Source: Sulfuriflexus sp. (GTDB taxonomy: Bacteria > Pseudomonadota > Gammaproteobacteria > AKS1). Taken from it: 64,000 bases of DNA. The number at the start of each line of letters is the position of its first letter. Position 1 is the first letter of the stretch. The stretch spans positions 221,499-285,498 of the forward strand of contig JAGLUW010000010.1 in NCBI GenBank assembly GCA_023134145.1, written 5' to 3'. Shown here piece by piece: positions 48,116-55,913 of the stretch. Made by a program: the position numbers and the translations under genes. A model generated the notes under the pieces. It was not told the DNA's origin. It saw nothing but the letters and a program-made list of their open reading frames with translations, and ran no database searches.

Positions 48116-48520
48116 GTGACAATAAATGGCTCATGTTTTTGTGGTGCAGCAAGGTACAAAATAGAAGGGAAGCTGCGAGATGCTCGTTCTTGCCATTGCT
48201 CCATGTGTCGCAAAGCATTTAGCGCACAAGCTTCCGCGTATGCTCAGGTAGACCCTGAAGAATTTTCATGGGTAAGTGGTGAAGATTCACTAACCAGTTA
48301 CGAATCTAATAATGGAACAGGATTACTTTTTTGTAGCATATGTGGCTCAACACTTTGTGGTACATATGAGAGCGAGGTGAATGGAGTTACTTTAGGGTGC
48401 ATAGAAGAAGACCCGGATATAGAGCTTGGAATGCATATTTTTGTTGGTTCTAAGGCATCATGGGAAACCATCCCCGAAGGAGTTCCTCAATATGAAGAGT
48501 GGCCACCAAAAGATGCCTAA
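48116..48520 (+). CDS. GFA/CENP-V family zinc protein
   Basis: A 134-residue protein of the glutathione-dependent formaldehyde-activating (GFA) fold: GSCFCGAARY, CHCSMCRKAFSAQASAYAQV and FCSICGSTL supply the seven zinc-binding cysteines. Members act on glutathione adducts or have unknown small-molecule roles. The start is GTG at 48116, giving the normal N-terminus directly before GSCFCG. A typical integron-cassette cargo gene; its stop codon lies inside the R'' of attC-like site 5. Confidence 0.9.
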   Translation: MTINGSCFCGAARYKIEGKLRDARSCHCSMCRKAFSAQASAYAQVDPEEFSWVSGEDSLTSYESNNGTGLLFCSICGSTLCGTYESEVNGVTLGCIEEDPDIELGMHIFVGSKASWETIPEGVPQYEEWPPKDA

Positions 48521-48600
48521 CAAGGCACTCCAGTTGATTCATAAAAGCGGCGCTCCTATCGTCGCCCCACTTTTTCTCTCAACTGAGCTTATCGTTATAT
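48515..48600 (+). repeat. attC-like site 5
   Basis: R'' GCCTAAC (48515-48521, perfect) and R'-like GTTATAT (48594-48600), with CAGTTGA...TCAACTG forming the long arm of the hairpin. Confidence 0.8.
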
Positions 48601-48630
48601 GTAAAAAGTAAGCAACAAGAATAGGTGACA

Positions 48631-48996
48631 ATGCAGACTATGCCAACATCGAAAAAAGAAAAGGAATTTGTTTCGTATGTCGTGGATATGATGAGTTCAA
48701 TTGGCCCAGTTCACGCAAAAGGTATGTTTGGAGGTCATGGAATATATCTTGAAGGGCTTATGTTTGCTTTAGTTGCAGACAGCGTTCTCTACCTAAAGAC
48801 AGATGAAGAATCAAAAAATAAATTCAAAGAAAAAGGGCTTGAGGCATTTACATACAATAAAAAAGGTAAGGAATATAAAATGTCTTACTATCAGGCTCCA
48901 GAAGAAACGCTGGAAGATTTCGAAGAAATGAATTTATGGGCAAATAAAGCTTATGGTGTTGCACTAAAGGCAGCAGTGAAAAAGCGGAATAAGTGA
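48631..48996 (+). CDS. TfoX N-terminal-domain protein
   Basis: A 121-residue protein of the TfoX/Sxy N-terminal family: EFVSYVVDMMSSIGPVHAKGMFGGHGIYLEGLMFALVAD and LYLKTDEESKNKF. Full-length TfoX/Sxy controls competence with CRP; stand-alone N-domains like this are common as cassette cargo and have unknown roles. I start at ATG 48631 (MQTMPTSKKEKEF), five bases after AGG; a GTG two codons earlier is possible. Confidence 0.88.
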   Translation: MQTMPTSKKEKEFVSYVVDMMSSIGPVHAKGMFGGHGIYLEGLMFALVADSVLYLKTDEESKNKFKEKGLEAFTYNKKGKEYKMSYYQAPEETLEDFEEMNLWANKAYGVALKAAVKKRNK

Positions 48997-49003
48997 ATAA
49001 TAC

Positions 49004-49093
49004 ACATAACAAGTCGTTCAACCCGACCGTTTTATACGCAGAGCCGTTGCTCTCTGCTCTGTATAATACGGCCGGTTAACTCAAACGTTATGC
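49004..49093 (+). repeat. attC-like site 6
   Basis: R'' ACATAAC (49004-49010) and R' GTTATGC (49087-49093) with L''/L' arms GTTCAACC and GGTTAACTC and CGACCG...CGGCCG. This is a textbook attC layout. Confidence 0.9.
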
Positions 49094-49111
49094 CTAAGAG
49101 AATCTAGTTTT

Positions 49112-49687
49112 ATGCCTAAACCAGATCCAGCGAGAATCATGACCTTTGCATCGCCGAAAGATCTCGGTCGGTGGCTCAAGGTGAATCACTCCACCGAAAG
49201 TGAACTGTGGGTGAAGATGTTCAAGAAAAAGACTGGGATTCCGAGCGTGACTTGGGACGATGTCGTGATTGAATCGCTGTGCTGGGGCTGGATCGATGGC
49301 GTCAAGAAATCAATTGATGACCAGGCCTACCTCCAGCGGATCACTCCAAGAAAATCGCGAAGCAACTGGTAAAAAAAGAACAGAGAGCATGTGGAACAAT
49401 TGATAAACGAGGGCCGGATGACGGAGTCAGGACTCGTGCACGTTTGTGCCGCCAAAGCAGACGGCCGGTGGGAGAACGCCTATAAGGCAAGTGAAATGAA
49501 AGTGCCGGCGGATTTCCTGACAGCACTTGAAAGCAAACCGAAGGCGAAACATTTTTTTGAAACTCTCACTAAATCGAATCATTTTATAATCGCGTACGGA
49601 TTGATAAGTGCGAAGAAACCCGAAACCAGAAAGAGGCGATTTGCAAAATTCATAGACATGCTTGCCAGCGAAGAAAAGCCGACTTAG
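49112..49687 (+). pseudogene. YdeI/OmpD-associated family protein interrupted by one in-frame stop
   Basis: The frame encodes a 191-codon YdeI/OmdA-type protein (RWLKVNHSTESELWVKMFKKKTGIPSVTWDDVVIESLCWGWIDGVKK, then QRITPRKSRSNW, and after the break VEQLINEGRMTESGLVHVCAAKADGRWENAY and RKRRFAKFIDMLA). A TAA at 49370-49372 cuts it at codon 87, where relatives have serine (one C-to-A change from TCA); the frame continues unshifted to 49687. It is therefore a recent nonsense mutant, or is read through. The gene is cassette cargo between attC-like sites 6 and 7. Its base composition is more GC-rich than the neighbouring cassettes. Confidence 0.87.
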
Positions 49688-49704
49688 GCTTCAACGACGA
49701 AAAG

Positions 49705-49788
49705 GCATAACAAGTCGTTCAAAATGGATTTTTTAAAAGCGGCGCTCTCGCTTCTCTTTTAAAAAAACCTTTAACTCAAACGTTAGGC
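49705..49788 (+). repeat. attC-like site 7
   Basis: R'' GCATAAC (49705-49711) and R' GTTAGGC (49782-49788) with arms AAGTCGTTCAAAA and TTTAACTCAAAC; near-identical ends to site 6. Confidence 0.9.
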
Positions 49789-49802
49789 AACAATAAAACA
49801 CT

Positions 49803-50120
49803 ATGGTAATAACAGCTACTCAAATAAAAATAAAAAGTATTCTTGGTTTCATCCGCTTTATTCCAAGAATACGAAATATAAAATCACAACTAAGTAAAGT
49901 TGATGGTCTATTGTTTGTAGAGTTTAATGGTTTTCGTACTCTTACAGGCTGGGAAAGCTTGGAGGCCATGAAAGCTTTTCGTAGGAATGGGCATCATCTT
50001 GATGCAATGAAGAATGTAAAGCATATTGGTAAATCAAAGAGCGTAACTTGGGAAACAGAATTAAAACCTAATTGGAATCAAGTTAAAGAAAAACTTAATG
50101 AGATACAATTTAATGCCTAA
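49803..50120 (+). CDS. small dimeric alpha/beta-barrel protein (DUF3291/monooxygenase-like)
   Basis: A 105-residue protein resembling antibiotic-biosynthesis-monooxygenase-fold or DUF3291 proteins: KSQLSKVDGLLFVEFNGFRTLTGWESLEAMKAFRRNGHHLDAMKNVKHIGKSKSVTWE. The GWESLEAMKAFRxxGxHxxAM core is typical of this fold. Function unknown; frequent as integron cassette cargo. The stop codon is inside the R'' of attC-like site 8. Confidence 0.75.
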   Translation: MVITATQIKIKSILGFIRFIPRIRNIKSQLSKVDGLLFVEFNGFRTLTGWESLEAMKAFRRNGHHLDAMKNVKHIGKSKSVTWETELKPNWNQVKEKLNEIQFNA

Positions 50121-50224
50121 CAAATCACTTCATCGGACAAACTTGTCTGTCACGCCTTTTGCGGAGCAAAAGCCTTGCTAGCCTGCGTTTGCCCGCTGAG
50201 CTCAACCGTTGAATGTCGGCTATG
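50115..50224 (+). repeat. attC-like site 8
   Basis: R'' GCCTAAC (50115-50121) and R' GTTGAAT (50218-50224), both perfect to consensus. The centre (ACTTGTCTGTCACGCCTTTT) is shared base-for-base with site 1. It ends the main cassette run. Confidence 0.85.
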
Positions 50225-50354
50225 GGTAAAAGCAAGCCTAATTGATGTGTTTGCCGAACGGCCGCTTTCGCTGAAAAGCAGTCATTCACGGTGACCATAC
50301 AATCGTCCGCCACCGCCGAAAGCGGACATATTACGAGCACAAAAATTTATATTT

Positions 50355-50570
50355 TTAGTCGAACCCAATATTATGATCATGAATATCAGTACCAAACGGA
50401 CTCCCGCCAACATCTACTGAACCGATCCCATCTATCATGTCTAATCCTGTCGCAGGGTTGATGGTGTGATCATCCATCCCCGTTGTAAATGTGTCATCTA
50501 TTCCTATCGAACTTGTGTCATTAAACAAATCATCATTTCCTGTTCTAAACCAGTCACTAAATAATCCCAT
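50355..50570 (-). CDS. small acidic protein of unknown function
   Basis: A 71-residue very acidic, glycine-rich protein (MGLFSDWFRTGNDDLFND, NPATGLDMIDGIGSVDVGGSPFG, ending IHDHNIGFD). The segment NPATGLxMxxGxGxVDxxGxxxG recurs in short uncharacterised gammaproteobacterial proteins. It overlaps the 3' end of the upstream recombinase gene by 14 bases, so translation is coupled. No function is known to me. Confidence 0.65.
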   Translation of the reverse strand: MGLFSDWFRTGNDDLFNDTSSIGIDDTFTTGMDDHTINPATGLDMIDGIGSVDVGGSPFGTDIHDHNIGFD

Positions 50571-51585
50571 CGTTGTTCTCCTTAATGTTATTGTCGTTGA
50601 TATCGCTCAGCAGCTTTGTTGCTGGATTGCTGATTAATTGTCCGTGGCGGTAGTAACCCAGTGCCACAGTCGTGTCGTGGTGTCCTGATAATTGCATCGC
50701 ATCTTTTAAAGAAATCCCCTGACAACCTGCTTCGGTAATAAAGCCTGCTCTAAGTGAGTGTGCACCGAAGTCGTTCGGATTAAATCCGGCGAGTTTCGCA
50801 TGATGTTTAACAGTATCGTTAATAGCTCTTCCACTAATAGAGTGATTTAAGGCATCGTTGTTACGAATGCCACGAAACAAATGGCCTTCGCGTATACCTG
50901 CTCGTAGTAGCCATTCATTAAGGGCTTTGGCAGGACTACCAATCAGAGGCAGGGACTGTCCTTTGCCTGACTGATCAGTTTTACTTTTAGCTAATTTAAT
51001 TACGTAGCCACCCTCGATGCGTTCAAGATGTTCGACTTTAAGTGCGACCAGTTCAGAACGTCGTCTGCCACCGGCGGCAAAGCCGACAAGTAATAAAGCT
51101 TTGTTACGAGTTCCACGCAGATTGTCATCACAAGTAGCGAGCATGGTTTCTAATACCGCTCGAGTAATGGCTGCTTTTTTGCGCGGGCGTTGTTTGTTGG
51201 CATTGGCCGCGCGACGTAGCAGTAAACTGATTGAAGGATCACACGTAGGGGACACTAGCCCTCGTTCTTGATGTGCGACGGAAAGCGACGTTAAGTAACG
51301 CCTGAGCGTATTGATGCGCAGTGGTTTATTATTTTTACGTAAGCCTTTTTCTACTAGTGTCTGGTTGATTTCGACGGGTATGTCGCCGATGTGATCTAAA
51401 ATGAAACGTAATATTGAATCAACCTCCACCGGATAGTGTTCATCTAGATTCAGGGCAAGTTTCAGATAAGAAAAGATGTATCGGACATCTCGGGTATACG
51501 CACGGCGGGTGCTCTTGGCCGTTCCGGCCTCGATGAGCATCGCCATGCGTTGTTGTAAATCATTGGCTGTGTCGTTTGTATCCAT
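50557..51585 (-). CDS. third tyrosine recombinase
   Basis: A 342-residue site-specific recombinase: SAM-like N-domain (25-125, STRRAYTRDVRYIFSYL), catalytic arginine in AAGGRRRSELVAL (about 174-176), K202, HSLRAGF with H276 and R279, H302 (SGHHDT) and Y311/Y312. It is not an integron integrase: the extra helix and patches typical of IntI are not seen and the box II differs. It lies just past the last attC of the main run but on the opposite strand. It could mobilise a nested element or act in plasmid-like resolution. Confidence 0.87.
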   Translation of the reverse strand: MDTNDTANDLQQRMAMLIEAGTAKSTRRAYTRDVRYIFSYLKLALNLDEHYPVEVDSILRFILDHIGDIPVEINQTLVEKGLRKNNKPLRINTLRRYLTSLSVAHQERGLVSPTCDPSISLLLRRAANANKQRPRKKAAITRAVLETMLATCDDNLRGTRNKALLLVGFAAGGRRRSELVALKVEHLERIEGGYVIKLAKSKTDQSGKGQSLPLIGSPAKALNEWLLRAGIREGHLFRGIRNNDALNHSISGRAINDTVKHHAKLAGFNPNDFGAHSLRAGFITEAGCQGISLKDAMQLSGHHDTTVALGYYRHGQLISNPATKLLSDINDNNIKENNDGII

Positions 51586-51647
51586 GTATTTATATTTACA
51601 TGGATCGTAAATTCTACAAGTCAGCCCTTAGCCGGTTGTAATACACT

Positions 51648-52274
51648 CTACATCGTAGCGAGGTAATTATCGTCAAGTAATCGGTTGCTTATTTTATTTT
51701 CAATAATCCGCGCTGCACTGCCCAGGAATAATTGGGACGTAAAGATGCTACCCCAGCTTACGATAGGTTGATCGTATTGATTGATCCGAACGAGTGCTGA
51801 AATTATTCTATTGTTTGCATCATATTCGATGAGTGCGTGCGATAGGTCAGTTTTTGTGACTTTCGTTCTTCTTGAGACACTTCTTCTAAAGGTTCTTATG
51901 ATCTTACTATTAATAGCAGGCTTATATAGTTTGATAGTATTTCCGCGTGCTTTCGCCGTTTTAATATATAACGTCGCGATGTCATCTTTGGATGTGTCAG
52001 TGAGCAGATCTTTAGAGGTGAGCTCTACAAGATCGCCTCCTTTGAATTCTTCTCGAACGAGTGAAATGGCATTGCTAACGACATTGACGTTGTATTTTCT
52101 ACCAAATGGGGATGGGTAGAAGGCCTTTGCCATTACCACGTCATCATTATTGTCGACTTTATTTTGATTCCGTTGGTGGACAATTTCGCCGAGTGATTTA
52201 CAGCCAGGCATAAGCAGACTTAGTATAATGGCAAAAAGAGCGATAGTGGATTGCTGTGATGTGAAATGCATCAT
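51648..52274 (-). CDS. probable lipoprotein of unknown function
   Basis: A 208-residue protein with a lipoprotein signal (STIALFAIILSLLMPGC, lipobox LMPGC with C25), then a basic, unfamiliar domain (VSNAISLVREEFKGGDLVELTSKDLL, GNTIKLYKPAINSKIIRTFRRSVSRRTKV). It should be anchored in the inner or outer membrane on the periplasmic side. It is transcribed divergently from an XRE regulator, with a perfect palindrome between, so its expression is probably set by that regulator. Confidence 0.7.
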   Translation of the reverse strand: MMHFTSQQSTIALFAIILSLLMPGCKSLGEIVHQRNQNKVDNNDDVVMAKAFYPSPFGRKYNVNVVSNAISLVREEFKGGDLVELTSKDLLTDTSKDDIATLYIKTAKARGNTIKLYKPAINSKIIRTFRRSVSRRTKVTKTDLSHALIEYDANNRIISALVRINQYDQPIVSWGSIFTSQLFLGSAARIIENKISNRLLDDNYLATM

Positions 52275-52310
52275 TTCTTCCTTATATTGTTATTGTTTTC
52301 CATACAAATG

Positions 52311-52324
52311 CACGCTATAGCGTG
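52311..52324. promoter_or_regulatory. 14-bp palindromic operator between lipoprotein and XRE gene
   Basis: CACGCTATAGCGTG is a perfect palindrome, 37 bases before the lipoprotein start and 39 before the XRE gene. A partial second half-site (TAGCGC) follows. A natural binding site for the divergent regulator. Confidence 0.55.
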
Positions 52325-52362
52325 TAGCGCTATTGTATGCGTGGTGGCCTTATATAGCTACT

Positions 52363-52668
52363 ATGGTTTCCAAAACATCCAAATCTCGTACCGCCTTTGG
52401 GAAACGCCTCAAAGAGGTGCGCCAGTCAAAGGGATTCACTCAGGAAGACTTTGCGATGGTCTCCTCACGTAGTTATATCAGCGAGCTGGAGCGGGGCATA
52501 AAAAGCCCCACGATTGAGAAAATCGAAGGGCTGTGTAAGGAGATGGGTGTACATCCATTGACCTTATTGTCGTTGACGTATCTACAAGGTAAATCCCCTA
52601 AAGACATGCAAAAATTACTGCGCAAGATTGAGAATGAAGCGAATGCCATTCTTGACGAGCAGCGCTAG
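52363..52668 (+). CDS. XRE-family helix-turn-helix regulator
   Basis: A 101-residue protein with a Cro/CI-type helix-turn-helix: FGKRLKEVRQSKGFTQEDFAMVSSRSYISELERGIKSPTIEKIEGLCKEMGVHPLTLL. It should bind the palindrome upstream of its own gene. I start at ATG 52363 (MVSKTSKSR); the frame reaches back to a TTG at 52333, but those residues would be encoded in the operator region. It precedes the STAND ATPase gene by 220 bases and might regulate it. Confidence 0.92.
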   Translation: MVSKTSKSRTAFGKRLKEVRQSKGFTQEDFAMVSSRSYISELERGIKSPTIEKIEGLCKEMGVHPLTLLSLTYLQGKSPKDMQKLLRKIENEANAILDEQR

Positions 52669-52888
52669 TTTTTTCTTTAATTCTATTTTAATTTTTCCTC
52701 TTCTTTGTGATGCCTTTGCAATAAAATACTTACGTGTTTAATTCCTAAATTAACGGAAGTGCCCAATTATCTTCTAATAAAGACATGGTATGAATAAAGC
52801 AGTTAGAATAGGGTTAATGTCTCTTTAGTTAGAACCAAAGCGGAAGTGAGAGACAATGAAGAAAAGTGCTACTGAATAGGGAGAGAGT

Positions 52889-55558
52889 ATGCCTAGTCCA
52901 AGCTATCGTGAAAAAAAATTCATTGCCACACGTAATTTTGTTGGCAGAGAAGATGAACTTTGCATCTTTCAAGATGCACTTAATAATGAACAAGATGGTG
53001 ATGAATACCGAGTTATAGTGTTTTTCGGGCCTGGAGGCGCAGGTAAGACAGCTCTTTGTAAGCAAATTAATAAAGAGATAGAGAATTATTCAGATATTGA
53101 TATAGGGTCGGTAAATATTGACCTAAGGCTAGCACGACTTCGAACGTCTGAAGAAGCATTAAGAACCATTAGGATACAACTCAAGGAAAGTTTACAAATT
53201 TCATTTCCGGCTTTTGATTTCGCATTTCTACGTTACATATCTTGTATATTTCCAGGAGATGTTAAGAATAAATATCCTGAGCTAATGTTCGATGATAATG
53301 AATATCTTGACGATATATTCTCGATTGCTGAGGCTTTTTTAAGTGGCATTCCAATTTTTAGTGTTTTATATAAGCATTCCAGTCGATTCGGAAAGAAAAC
53401 AAGTGATTGGTTTAATAGAAAAGGCCGTAAAGTACTTGAGGGTATAGACGAAATGTCACCTGATGAGATTCTTCAAAATTTACCGAAATATCTTGGGTCG
53501 GATATTGATGAATGGCAATCCAAAAGAACGGATAATTATAGGCCGAGTAAAATTGTATTTCTCTATGACACATTTGAAAAGATACAGTCACAAAATATAG
53601 AGATTATGAAAAGTGATGTATCGTCTGCGGATAATTGGGTTCGGGAATTAATTACTGAGACACCGGGTGTTGTTCACATCATATTCGGACGAGAGAGATT
53701 AAATTGGTCATTTAATGATAATAGTTGGGGGGATGCTATTTCCCATGTTGCCATAAAAAATCTTTCTGATATAGATATGCATAACTATCTTGACGCTATT
53801 CCAATTAGGGATGATAGTTTGAGAGAAACAATTATCTGTACCTCACGAGGCGCTCCGTTTTATCTGGACATGATGATTAATATATATGAATCCCTAGTAA
53901 ATAGTGGTAAAGAAGTTAAAGCTAACGATTTGACGACTAATGAAGAGGGTGTTGTTTACAAGTATTTAGAACATATAGATCCCCAGCTACGGCGAGCCCT
54001 TAGAGTATTTTGCCAAGCAAAATACTTCGATGAAAGTATATACAAACTTTTAACTAATAAATATTTGGGTGGCGTAGGGTTTGTTTCGTATCAAGAGATA
54101 ATAAATAGTAGTTTTTTTATTAGTCATGAAGGCGATATATATGAATTGCACGAACTCATGCATGATTCGTTATCGACCATTCTAGAAAGGTCTGAAAACG
54201 CTCTCTTCCTTGATATACATGAGGCTTTATTCAAGTTACACGACGAGATGAGCTGTATTGAAGAAGGAGGTTTGGCAAATGATAAGAATCTTAATTCACT
54301 AATAGAGGCTGCATATCATTTGCAAAAATATAACGCAGAAGATTTTCTTAAATGGTTGGTAGCGAAATATTCTGGTTATTTTATACCTAAATATGTACAT
54401 AATATAAATGCTTTGTTTGGTCATGCTCTAAATAATGATGTTCTATTAGAAAAAACTGAGCCAAAATTTATATATTTAGCATATAAAGTATTGGCAAATA
54501 TAAGGTACTCGCAGATGAGGTTTGAAGATAGCTTGAATATATATGAGCATTCATTATCATTTTTGGGTGAACATGATAATGACGAAATAAAATGTACCTA
54601 CGAAAGGATAGCCGCAGTCACTAGTAGGCTTGGTGACTATGAGAAGGCTGACCAGTTATATATTAAGGCACTGTCTATAACTGGAACTAACATATCTCAT
54701 TCAGCCATAAGGGTTGTCCAGCATAATTATGCGGTCTTCTTAGCCAATCATAGTCGATATGATGAGGCTAAGAAAATATTTGAAGCGATACTGGGGGACG
54801 CGCATCATGATAATAGTCAAAATTACATATCAATGGCATCATTGGCAGGTATATATAGCCAGCAGGAACAGTATCTCAAGGCCGATGACTTGCTCCAAGA
54901 AGTTCTATTAGGGATGAGAAACAATCCGAAAATAGTGGAATATGAAATGATAAATGTGCTTTTATCAAGTGCTATAAACCTAAGGTCAAATCAAAAATAC
55001 GACAGAGCAATAAGGCAGCTAAAAGAAGCAATATCAATTAATGAAAAATTCGCCGGAGTTAATAGTCCTACAAATGTTAATCTGATAATTGAACTGGCTC
55101 GGTGTTATAAAGAGAATAATAATGTAAGCAGGGCTGTCGTGAGGTTGGTTAAGGCAAAGGAAATATTAAGTGAGCATAGTAATGTGCTTGTTGAAGAACA
55201 TTTGGAAATGTGTCATTTGCTTGGTGAGCTATATATTTCTACTAGCAAATATCATGATGCAGAAGAGCATTATGATGATGTGATAGAAGATATTAAAATG
55301 AATAGTAGTAAAAATATAAATAGTGAAAGATATCTGAACTTGCTTATGAATTATGGTTTTACAAAGCTTTCAATAAATAAATTAGACGAAGCTAAGGAAA
55401 TTATAATTAGTGGCATTCACCTTGCTAAAGAAAACACTGAAAATATTAACGATACTTTTATGGTAGGTCTTTCTTTAATTAAAGAAATATATAGGTCTAA
55501 TGGATTGCACGAAGATCTGCATGAAATCAGTACTGAGATTGAGTTGTTAAAGCAGTAG
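52889..55558 (+). CDS. STAND-type ATPase with TPR sensor repeats
   Basis: An 889-residue signal-transduction NTPase. FVGREDEL (17-24) opens the domain, Walker A is GPGGAGKT at 47-54, a Walker B IVFLYDTFEK lies near 222-231, and a winged-helix region follows (EGDIYELHELMHDSLSTIL). From about 530 to 880 there are about eight TPR-like repeats (ANIRYSQMRFEDSLNIYEHSL, RLGDYEKADQLYIKAL, AVFLANHSRYDEAKKIFEAIL). Bacterial STAND proteins are often immune switches, but here no N-terminal effector domain exists, so it may work through a partner or be a regulator. An attC-like site follows. Confidence 0.8.
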   Translation: MPSPSYREKKFIATRNFVGREDELCIFQDALNNEQDGDEYRVIVFFGPGGAGKTALCKQINKEIENYSDIDIGSVNIDLRLARLRTSEEALRTIRIQLKESLQISFPAFDFAFLRYISCIFPGDVKNKYPELMFDDNEYLDDIFSIAEAFLSGIPIFSVLYKHSSRFGKKTSDWFNRKGRKVLEGIDEMSPDEILQNLPKYLGSDIDEWQSKRTDNYRPSKIVFLYDTFEKIQSQNIEIMKSDVSSADNWVRELITETPGVVHIIFGRERLNWSFNDNSWGDAISHVAIKNLSDIDMHNYLDAIPIRDDSLRETIICTSRGAPFYLDMMINIYESLVNSGKEVKANDLTTNEEGVVYKYLEHIDPQLRRALRVFCQAKYFDESIYKLLTNKYLGGVGFVSYQEIINSSFFISHEGDIYELHELMHDSLSTILERSENALFLDIHEALFKLHDEMSCIEEGGLANDKNLNSLIEAAYHLQKYNAEDFLKWLVAKYSGYFIPKYVHNINALFGHALNNDVLLEKTEPKFIYLAYKVLANIRYSQMRFEDSLNIYEHSLSFLGEHDNDEIKCTYERIAAVTSRLGDYEKADQLYIKALSITGTNISHSAIRVVQHNYAVFLANHSRYDEAKKIFEAILGDAHHDNSQNYISMASLAGIYSQQEQYLKADDLLQEVLLGMRNNPKIVEYEMINVLLSSAINLRSNQKYDRAIRQLKEAISINEKFAGVNSPTNVNLIIELARCYKENNNVSRAVVRLVKAKEILSEHSNVLVEEHLEMCHLLGELYISTSKYHDAEEHYDDVIEDIKMNSSKNINSERYLNLLMNYGFTKLSINKLDEAKEIIISGIHLAKENTENINDTFMVGLSLIKEIYRSNGLHEDLHEISTEIELLKQ

Positions 55559-55747
55559 TGATGAGTTTTCTAGAACGAAGCACCTGATTCAATGCGTATA
55601 AGTCGCAGAGACTTAGCAATTGAATAGATACTTACAAAGAACCGATTAATGAAAGGCGAAGGTGTGGAGCACTCCCGTTAAATGGATGTTTATGCACGTA
55701 CGCATCTTGTGATGAATAGGGAGTTGGCGTAGTGTCAAGTATATAAA

Positions 55748-55813
55748 GTATAACAACTCGCTTATCCTGATCGCCGCTAAAAACGCGGTGTCAGCTTAAC
55801 TCAAATGTTAAGT
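55748..55813 (+). repeat. attC-like site 9
   Basis: R'' GTATAAC (55748-55754) and R' GTTAAGT (55807-55813) with CGCCGCTAAAAACGCGG at the hairpin tip and CAGCTTAACTC as L' arm. The rest of the 355-base gap 55559-55913 has one small hairpin (AAGTC...GACTT near 55605) and a CCGTTAAATGGATGTTTATG motif, but no gene. Confidence 0.75.
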
Positions 55814-55913
55814 ATCTAGGTAGCCCGTTCCTTGCTAACATTGAATATCTACGAAGCACTTACTGGGTATTTTGAATAAAAAAATCATGATAACCGAAGT
55901 TGATGAGTGCTGA

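Noticed and set aside
48426..48611. 61-codon frame overlapping the GFA gene end and attC-like site 5
   Set aside because: Runs through the attC hairpin in another frame with no ribosome site.
50557..51585. Integron integrase IntI for the cassette cluster
   Set aside because: It is a tyrosine recombinase next to the last attC, but lacks the IntI-specific helix and the usual HxLRHSFATHLL box; opposite strand alone would be acceptable, sequence is not.
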